Part shown: positions 1 to 5,735 of the stretch, piece by piece
Layout: every line of letters starts with the position of its first letter
Position numbering within the stretch: the first letter of the stretch is position 1
Assembly (NCBI GenBank): GCA_905198475.1
Contig: CAJKCQ010000081.1
Span: forward strand, 1 to 8,402
DNA from: an uncultured Sutterella sp.
GTDB lineage: Bacteria > Pseudomonadota > Gammaproteobacteria > Burkholderiales > Burkholderiaceae_F
Reading direction: 5' to 3'
Length of the DNA stretch: 8,402 nt
Notes under the pieces: generated by a model
Database searches by the model: none
What the model was told of the DNA's origin: nothing
What the model saw: only the letters and a program-made list of their open reading frames with translations
Made by a program: the position numbers and the translations under genes

Positions 1-56
1 CCTCCTGCTCCCGGGACTTTCACCCGTTGGAATTCGCCCATGCCGGGCACACAACG

Positions 57-95
57 AAAAGGCCCGCCGCCGGAATTCCGGTGCGCGGGCCTTTT
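57..95. terminator. Bidirectional intrinsic terminator downstream of the MFS gene
   Basis: The arms AAAAGGCCCGC (57-67) and GCGGGCCTTTT (85-95) are perfectly complementary over 11 bp, giving a GC stem flanked by A4 on one side and T4 on the other, so it can terminate in both directions. The loop contains the perfect 12-bp palindrome CCGGAATTCCGG (70-81), which can extend the fold. It lies about 40 nt past the stop of the leftward MFS gene and is its likely terminator. The bidirectional form suggests a convergent gene ending to the left of the window. Nothing convincing as a gene is visible in bases 1-56. Confidence 0.88.
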
Positions 96-133
96 GCTCC
101 TTCCAGCTCCTTCCTGCTGCTTTCGAGATGCGG

Positions 134-1465
134 TCAGTTGAATGTCAACTCGTGCGGCTCCCGGTTCGCCGGCACCTTCGGGATCTCCGCCTCGCGGCCT
201 TCGCGCTTGGCGCGGCTCACCGCGGCCGGGTCTATTTCAATTTCGTTCAACCGAAGCGCCCGGACGCGCTTCATGGTCCATTGCGAGAAGATTCCGGTGC
301 GGCCGATCGCGGCCCAGTAGATCACGATGCCGATCATCGCCACGACCGCCGCGGCGTAGTAGACGGCCGAGAACCCAAGGTGCGGCACGAGGAGTCCGAG
401 CGTGTAGGGCCCGATGCCCACGCCGACGTCAAGGAGAACGAAGTAGGTTGCGGTCGCCCGCCCGACGTGCTTCTGCGGGCTCACGAAAACCGCGAGCGCG
501 TGGCAGGCCGAGGTGATGGTCGCGAACCCGAGGCCGAGGACCAGGGCGCCTGAGAGGAGCATGCCGTTCGAGCGCGCCGCGCCGATCACGATCATCGCGA
601 GGGCGAGGAAGATGAGCGCCGGGTAGACCACGACCGAACCGCCCAATTCGTCGAGAAGCCTTCCCGTCACCGGGCGGCTCACGATCGACGTGAGGGCGAA
701 TCCGAGGAAGAAGACCGAGCCCGCCCAGAAGAGCGAGAGCGACTGCGAGTAGGCGCCGATGTAGGCGAGGACGGTGGAGTAGCAGACTCCGCCCAGCATC
801 GCGATGAAGGAGATCGGCAGCGCCTCGGTCTCAAAGAAAGTCGAGAAGCGCAGCGAATGCATTTCGCGGCGCTCCTCGTCGTTCATGCGGTGCGCCGGCG
901 TGCGGATGAGGAGCGAGAGCGCGAGCGCGGTGAAGCCCACCACCGTGCAGATCCAGACTGAGGCGTCGTACATGCCGCGGTGCGTGAACCAGATCCCGAG
1001 GAAGGGACCGATTGCCGAGGCGATCGTGACGCCGAGCGTAAAGTACCCGATCCCTTCGCCCTGACGGCGGATCGGGATGATCGTCGCGACGATCGTCGAG
1101 GCGGCGGTGGAGGCGAGCCCGTAGGCGAAGCCGTGGAGCACGCGCACCGCCTCAAATTCAAGCATCGAGGTGATGTGGAAGTAGGGGAGCATCGCCGCCG
1201 CATAGAGGATCGTGCCCGCGCGGAGCACGAACCCGCGGCCGAGCCCGTCGATGAAGTGGCCGGCCAGGAGGCGCGCGGTCAAGGCCGAAATGATGAAGAG
1301 GCCCGCGGCGAGCCCCGCCTCGCTCACGTCCGCGTGCCACACGTGCATCGCGTAGCTCGTGGTCCAGAGCATGAGCTGGTAGTAGACGATGTAGAGGAGA
1401 AAGTTGGTTGCGATCACGAGCAGGTACTGCTTCGTCCACAACCGGTTGTTCTTGGGTTCATCCAT
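134..1465 (-). CDS. Major facilitator superfamily transporter (12-helix, exporter-like)
   Basis: A 443-residue inner-membrane protein, the usual length for a 12-TM MFS carrier. About twelve hydrophobic segments span residues 13-385 in two six-helix halves, split by a charged loop at about 190-210. The loop 2-3 signature (motif A) is seen as GHFIDGLGRG (69-78), with a degenerate second-half copy GRLLDELGG (268-276). GP-containing segments GPFLG (153-157) and GPYTLG (352-357) resemble antiporter motif C, which by family knowledge favours proton-coupled efflux. A charged tail of about 55 residues (390-443) is cytoplasmic. The substrate cannot be read from sequence. The start is ATG at 1465, with GGAGG about 12 nt upstream (plus-strand 1478-1482), a slightly long spacing. 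It is divergent from the gene at 1813, appears monocistronic, and is followed by a terminator at 57-95. Confidence 0.9.
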   Translation of the reverse strand: MDEPKNNRLWTKQYLLVIATNFLLYIVYYQLMLWTTSYAMHVWHADVSEAGLAAGLFIISALTARLLAGHFIDGLGRGFVLRAGTILYAAAMLPYFHITSMLEFEAVRVLHGFAYGLASTAASTIVATIIPIRRQGEGIGYFTLGVTIASAIGPFLGIWFTHRGMYDASVWICTVVGFTALALSLLIRTPAHRMNDEERREMHSLRFSTFFETEALPISFIAMLGGVCYSTVLAYIGAYSQSLSLFWAGSVFFLGFALTSIVSRPVTGRLLDELGGSVVVYPALIFLALAMIVIGAARSNGMLLSGALVLGLGFATITSACHALAVFVSPQKHVGRATATYFVLLDVGVGIGPYTLGLLVPHLGFSAVYYAAAVVAMIGIVIYWAAIGRTGIFSQWTMKRVRALRLNEIEIDPAAVSRAKREGREAEIPKVPANREPHELTFN

Positions 1466-1812
1466 TTTTTGATTTCGCCTCCGGATAACTCAGATTTTGG
1501 CGCGGCCTGTAATTCTGGCCGTGCGCCCGTGAGTCGCTCTGTAAAGAGGACGGCCGTTTAGAGCCTTCGGGCAGTAGTGCGCCCGCGCCCTTACAAGGCC
1601 TCTTCGCAAAGAGGTACGCCGAAGGAACTGATTGCGGAACACGAACTGGTCCGGAAGGCGGAGGATGATGACGGCACCCGGCCGGGTCGGGCGGTGTGCG
1701 ATGGGATTCACGCTCGACTCGGGCGATTCTCCAATGCGGCGGGCCGCCCCGGCGCGGTAGGATGGAAGTCAAGATGAATTGAGTGGGCGCGTCAGCGTTT
1801 GAGGAGAGAGTC
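1466..1812. other. Divergent intergenic region between the MFS gene and the helical-protein gene
   Basis: This 347-bp spacer must hold the promoters of both divergent genes, but I could not find a convincing -35/-10 pair on either strand. It contains a perfect hairpin CCTCTT-CGCA-AAGAGG (1599-1614). A second copy of AAGAGG at 1544-1549 could compete for the same CCTCTT arm. Short open frames exist here but lack ribosome-binding sites and recognisable proteins. The ribosome-binding sites are at 1478-1482 (MFS, minus strand) and 1801-1806 (plus strand). Confidence 0.5.
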
Positions 1813-2679
1813 ATGTTCGAGTGGATCGCCAAACTTTTCGGTAAATCCCGCCCGACGCCGGGCGTCGGGGAGCTCGAGCCCGTGAGCACCAAGCGCCCGC
1901 CCGACGAAGTGCTCCTCGACATTCTCGAGATGCTGCCCCGCGAGGGGATCAGCCGTTGGCCCGCTGCGGCCGCGACCTTCGACGCGCTCCCCTCGGACCG
2001 TCTGCTCGACCCCGCCTACTCCTCCCGGGTGCTCAAGGACCTCTTCTTCGCGATGGCGACCGTGGACGCGGATGTGCGAAAGACCCTCGCGCTCTCGCAG
2101 ATCGCGCTCATCCACTTCCCGGCGATGCGCTCGGCCGTCGCCTCCGACCTCGGCCGCGCGCCCGGAGCGCGGCCCGTGCCGCTCGCGCTCGTCGAGGGCG
2201 TGCTCCTCATGCGCTCGGGCCAGTTCGACCTCGCCTTCGAGCGCCTCGCGCTCGCGAACCTCGAGCGGAACGCCCGGGCGGTCGCCGACTGGTCGGAGAA
2301 GCTCCCCGGCGAAACCGTGACGGACTTCGTCGCGCGCGCCGCGGCGCTCGCCGCTGAAACTCTCATCAACCTCGAAAATCCGGACCTGCGCTTCTGGGGC
2401 CGCACCGTGATGGCGTTGCCGCTCAACCCCCGCGCAGTCATCGACCCCGAGGCGGTGATGATGAGCGCCGGAGACCTCGTGCTCGAACTCCACCGCGCCG
2501 CTGCGGTTGCGGTCACCTACGAGCGCTCGGAGCGCAACCGCATCCTCGCCGACGCGGACCGCCACTACGAGGCGCTCTTCCGCGCCCACCATCCGCAGGC
2601 CGAGGACTGCCGGCGGATGCTGCGCCGCATCGAGAAGATGTTCGGGATTCTTCCCGAAGAACAGACGCTCGAGGCCTGA
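1813..2679 (+). CDS. Hypothetical soluble helical protein, 288 residues
   Basis: I do not recognise this protein. The start is set at ATG 1813, preceded by GAGGAG (1801-1806) at 6-nt spacing and beginning MFEWIAKLFGK. A GTG at 1783 in the same frame would add ten residues but has no better ribosome site. The N-terminus is a short amphipathic stretch with a basic patch (KLFGKSRPTPG), not a cleavable signal peptide. No segment is hydrophobic enough for a membrane helix. Residues 30-285 read as a run of alanine-, leucine- and arginine-rich helices, with no invariant catalytic motif visible, suggesting an alpha-helical scaffold, perhaps TPR-like. Codon use is strongly GC-rich, like the flanking housekeeping-type genes, which supports a genuine native gene. 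It stands alone, divergent from the MFS gene, and a GC hairpin follows its stop. Cytoplasmic location is inferred. Confidence 0.8.
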   Translation: MFEWIAKLFGKSRPTPGVGELEPVSTKRPPDEVLLDILEMLPREGISRWPAAAATFDALPSDRLLDPAYSSRVLKDLFFAMATVDADVRKTLALSQIALIHFPAMRSAVASDLGRAPGARPVPLALVEGVLLMRSGQFDLAFERLALANLERNARAVADWSEKLPGETVTDFVARAAALAAETLINLENPDLRFWGRTVMALPLNPRAVIDPEAVMMSAGDLVLELHRAAAVAVTYERSERNRILADADRHYEALFRAHHPQAEDCRRMLRRIEKMFGILPEEQTLEA

Positions 2680-2691
2680 TCCGGAGCGGCT

Positions 2692-2724
2692 GCCGGCCGC
2701 CTTCTCGGTACGGGCGCGGCCGGC
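2692..2724 (+). terminator. GC-rich hairpin after the helical-protein gene, possible terminator
   Basis: GCCGGCCGC (2692-2700) and GCGGCCGGC (2716-2724) form a perfect 9-bp G+C stem with a 15-nt loop, starting 12 nt after the stop codon. No T-tract follows (GCGGTCTTCC), so it is either a weak or Rho-assisted terminator or a 3'-end stabilising hairpin. Confidence 0.4.
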
Positions 2725-3114
2725 GCGGTCTTCCCCGACTGCGCCGACGCCTCGGAGGCCGCGTTCCGCCCGTCAGGTCGGTATTAAGAACGGACCGCAT
2801 CAGGGTGTTGCTCTGAAAACATAGGGTTAACCCTCGTACTGCCGTCAGCCTTTCCGGGATGATTTCATGCGGCGCCAACGCGGTGCTGTGTAATACGTTT
2901 GGTTCTCTTCAAAAGGACGCTCAAATGGTCCGGATGATCGAAAGCCATGAGATTGATTCATCCGCTCATTACATTTGTCAACATCTGCAAACAAGGGCTT
3001 GAGCTGTTTTGAAGAAGGCCTCTCCTTGACGGAACGGCGGCTCTGTGGCGTCATGAGGGCGTTGCACCGGCTGCGCCTTCGGAGGCGCGGGCGGCGGCAA
3101 CGGTTTCAAGGAAT
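2725..3114 (+). other. Intergenic region and probable 5' leader of the autotransporter
   Basis: About 390 bp without a convincing gene. From about 2780 the sequence is visibly more AT-rich than the surrounding coding DNA. Visible elements are a GGGTTAACCC palindrome (2824-2833), a 7-bp inverted repeat CGGATGA/TCATCCG (2931-2937 and 2958-2964), and a perfect 6-bp hairpin GCGCCT-TCGG-AGGCGC (3073-3088) just before the ribosome-binding site. I could not assign a promoter with confidence. The region should contain the autotransporter promoter. Confidence 0.45.
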
Positions 3115-3120
3115 AAGGAG
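3115..3120 (+). promoter_or_regulatory. Ribosome-binding site that fixes the autotransporter start at 3130
   Basis: AAGGAG at 3115-3120 lies 9 nt before ATG 3130, which opens the signal-peptide reading frame. The GTG at 3120, which would be in frame with the passenger and barrel, overlaps the Shine-Dalgarno sequence itself and would give a hydrophilic, cysteine-containing N-terminus with no export signal. The ribosome site therefore supports ATG 3130 and shows that the gene is interrupted at the G tract. Confidence 0.8.
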
Positions 3121-3129
3121 TGCCTTCAA

Positions 3130-5468
3130 ATGAAGATGACCTATATTGCCATCGCGGTTGCGTCGTTGATGATGGGGGGGGGGTAGCCCTCGCCGCGAAC
3201 TCTGGCACTAATATCAGCTTCAACAACAGGAATGCGACAACAGTCAAGGCTCCGCGGGTTTCCAACACGAGCTTCTCGGGCTCAGGCGACTGGGTGGAGA
3301 CTTTCAAGGGCTACGGCCAGATCGTGAAGGTGACGGTGGCCGGCACCTACGCCATTGGCGGCTACGACAACGTGGATCTCACGCACTACCAGACGAGCGA
3401 CCACGCGATTCTTCATGCGGAAAACGGAACGCTGCAGTTCACGGCCGGCGAAGTGAAGCTCACCGGCGTGTCGTCGGTTGAAGGCAAGGACGGTCCGATT
3501 CTGATCCACGGCTTCGGAGGAACCGTCGAGGTTGCGGCAGATCGCAGCATCACGTTGGAAACCTCAAACAATTCCGTGATGGCTCAGGCGCTTCCGGGCA
3601 AGTCGAACGGCATTGTTAAGTTCAAAGCCGGCGGCGACGTCAACGTGAAGAGCAAGGGCGGTGCGGTGTTGGTCGGACTGTTGCAAAAAGGACTCAACGG
3701 CAAGCAGTCCGGTCTTGAAATCACAGCCGGGGGCAATGTGAACATCGTCTCGACTAAGGGAACCGCGCTCACCATATACAACCGGAATCAGGAACCTCAT
3801 ACGGAATGGAACAGCGATTCTGGCTCGGCCTATGCCAAGATTAAAGCCAATGGCGTCGTCAATCTTGACGGCGCTCTTTACGGCGTGTTTCAGGGCCTGC
3901 AGCAGACGGGTAATTCGACCTCGTCGCTGGCAGTGAATGCCGGTGAAGCTATCAACGTGACGGGCACAGACATGGCTGTCTACATGACCGGATTGGTTGA
4001 GAATGGGAACAGCGCGGTCTATACGGCGCCCGTCGTTTCCTTCACTGCGACGAAGACAAATAGCGAACATGCCGCAATCTACATTAAGGAGAAGTCTAAC
4101 CTCACCGTTGGCGACGGTCTGACGGACACGCAGGTGAAAATCTCCGCGGCGAACGGCAAGGCCGTCCAGAACAATGCGGGCTCCTCTCTTCTCTTCGAGA
4201 AGAGCACCGTACTCTCCGAGGGCAGCGTTGCCTCCAAGGGAACGCTCGGACTTAACAACTCCTCGCTTGAACTCGCCGGTTCTTCGACGTTGAACGCCGC
4301 TTCGGTCACGGGCAAGAACGGCAGGATCCTCGTGAACGAGGTTGCGAAGGACGGCAAGACCGTCACGATCACGAACAACCAGAACACCGGTCTTGAGGTC
4401 GGCTTCACCGGCGCCGCCAACGACCAGTACGCCACGACCGACGAAGCGGCCCAGGCCCTCGCCTCCGCGATGAAGGTCACGAACGGTGCGGACGGGTCCT
4501 ACACCTTCTCGGGCCAGTCGGGTGCCGTCTCTGACGGCTGGACCGCCGATGCCACGGGCAGGGTGCTCACCCGCACCGGGAACGAAGCCATGAGCGCGGT
4601 GGGGAACTTCAACGCCATGACGCTCGTCCAGTGGCGCTCGGAAGGCAACCACATCGTGCAGCGCCTCGGCGACGTGCGTGACGGTTCCGGCAAGGTCGGC
4701 GCCTGGGCCCGCGTCTACGGGTACGACAGCTCCTACAGCGACGGCATTTCGATGGACTTCAAGGCGAACTCGATCCAGGCGGGCGGCGACTACCGCGTCA
4801 ACGACGCCTGGCTCGTGGGCGGCGCGTTCTCCTACACGGACGGTGAAGGCGCGTTCTCGAACGGGTCGTCCGACTCCGACGGCTACTCGCTCGCCGCGTA
4901 CCTCTCCGGCTTCTTCAACTGCGGCGCCTACGTGGACTTCGTAGGCCGCGTCGGCCGCCTCTCGACCGACATCACCGCGGCGAGCCAGTCCTCGGTCTTC
5001 AAGGGTTCGTACGACAACACGACCTTCGGGCTCTCGGCGGAGGTGGGCTACCACTGGAGCCTCACCCAGACTTTCTACGTCGAGCCGCAGGCCGAGCTTA
5101 CCTACGGGTTCGTGAAGGGCGACGACTTCACGGGCACGAACGGCGTTTCGATCTCGCAGGACGACTTCCAGACCTTGGTCGGCCGCCTCGGTGCGCGCGT
5201 GGGCGCCTCGTTCGCCGACGGTGCGGGTACGGTCTACGCGCACGCGAGCGTGAACCACGACTTCTTGGGCGACGCGGACTTCACCGCGACGAGCGGCGCC
5301 TCGCGCGACTTCTCGGTTGACCTCGGCGGCACGTGGTTCTCCTACGGCGTGGGCGCGCAGTTCAACACGTCGAAGAACATCAACTTCTACGGCGTGCTCG
5401 AGCGCTCGAACGGGTCCGAGTACGACGAGGACTACCGCTACGGCGTCGGCATGAGGTACGCCTTCTGA
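3130..5468 (+). CDS. Autotransporter with a poly-G tract in its signal peptide, out of frame here (predicted OFF phase)
   Basis: A type V secretion (classical autotransporter) protein, exported by Sec and anchored in the outer membrane by its own barrel. From ATG 3130 the frame reads MKMTYIAIAVASLMMGGG and meets TAG at 3184. The adjacent frame, open from 3183 to 5468, continues VALA|ANSGTN, a good signal-peptidase site. With 11 or 8 G the product would be 779 or 778 residues. The order is then signal peptide (about 22), a passenger of roughly 490 residues rich in Gly, Asn, Ser and Thr that looks like a beta-helix, a linker helix, and a barrel of about 256 residues (from about 4699) ending in MRYAF, whose terminal Phe is the usual assembly signal. 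No protease triad or RGD motif stands out in the passenger, so an adhesin-type role is only a guess. Two tandem terminators follow. The alternatives are a fixed pseudogene or a miscounted homopolymer. Confidence 0.85.
3174..3183 (+). repeat. G10 homopolymer, candidate slipped-strand phase-variation tract
   Basis: Ten consecutive G follow the ATGAT of the Met-Met codons and precede TAGCCCTCGCC. This is the longest homopolymer I see in the window. It sits between the h-region and the cleavage site of the signal peptide, so each 1-base change moves everything downstream to another frame. Ten G ends at TAG 3184 after 18 codons. Nine G would end at a TAA about 12 codons past ATG 3172. Eleven or eight G would join signal peptide, passenger and barrel. 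The extra residues are glycines in the hydrophobic stretch, which a signal peptide tolerates. Confidence 0.8.
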
Positions 5469-5497
5469 TCCATGCCTCCGGCGCACTGCGCCCTAAT

Positions 5498-5532
5498 CCG
5501 TCCGGGCTGACCTTCGCCCGGACGGCCCTTTT
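5498..5532 (+). terminator. Intrinsic terminator 1 of the autotransporter gene
   Basis: CCGTCCGGGC (5498-5507) and GCCCGGACGG (5516-5525) form a perfect 10-bp stem with an 8-nt loop, followed by CCCTTTT. It begins 29 nt after the autotransporter stop codon and is directed rightward. Confidence 0.88.
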
Positions 5533-5533
5533 C

Positions 5534-5562
5534 AACGGGATCCGTCATGGATCCCGTTTTTT
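5534..5562 (+). terminator. Intrinsic terminator 2 of the autotransporter gene (tandem)
   Basis: AACGGGATCC (5534-5543) and GGATCCCGTT (5549-5558) pair perfectly over 10 bp around a GTCAT loop, and the arm runs into six consecutive T (5557-5562). It follows terminator 1 by one base, so the pair forms a double stop for transcripts heading toward the convergent eptA-like gene. Confidence 0.88.
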
Positions 5563-5652
5563 CGTGCCGCCCCCCAAAGGGACCATCTTCCGCCACGCCC
5601 GGCATCCGTCCCGTCACCGGGCCCGGCGGTTCGTTCCGGCCGAGATGCAGAA

Positions 5653-5692
5653 GACAACCCGTAGCTGTCGCGAAGGCGTGTTGCGGGTTTTC
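5653..5692 (-). terminator. Weak hairpin downstream of the eptA-like gene, possible terminator
   Basis: AACCCG (5656-5661) and CGGGTT (5684-5689) pair, and the stem extends by three more pairs across one mismatch. The inner segment can form a small CGC-GAAG-GCG hairpin. On the minus strand the structure lies about 45 nt past the eptA-like stop codon, but it is followed by GTCTTC and not a T run, so termination by it is uncertain. The T-rich side faces rightward. No better leftward terminator is visible between 5563 and 5735. Confidence 0.3.
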
Positions 5693-5735
5693 TTAGTCCG
5701 GAAGCGGTTCTTGGAGCTTCTTTTCGGAGAGGCGC

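Noticed and set aside
1458..1922. 154-codon minus-strand frame across the divergent intergenic region
   Set aside because: It overlaps the start regions of both flanking genes, has Pro/Arg/Ser-rich sequence without any domain, and lacks a ribosome site.
2947..3012. 21-codon open frame in the autotransporter leader (possible leader peptide)
   Set aside because: No clear ribosome-binding site and no informative codon run, so it is indistinguishable from a chance frame.
3120..3183. GTG 3120 as the true start of the autotransporter, which would avoid any frameshift
   Set aside because: The GTG overlaps the Shine-Dalgarno sequence and gives an acidic, non-hydrophobic N-terminus, whereas ATG 3130 gives a textbook signal peptide in the other frame.
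3564..5486. 640-codon open frame antisense to the autotransporter
   Set aside because: It is a shadow of the GC-rich coding strand. The translation is Val/Arg/His-rich with no recognisable domain, and the sense strand encodes a clear barrel.
5701..5724. GAAGC...GCTTC followed by TTTT, resembling a third rightward terminator
   Set aside because: The stem is only 5 bp with a 10-nt loop, too weak to call next to two strong terminators upstream.
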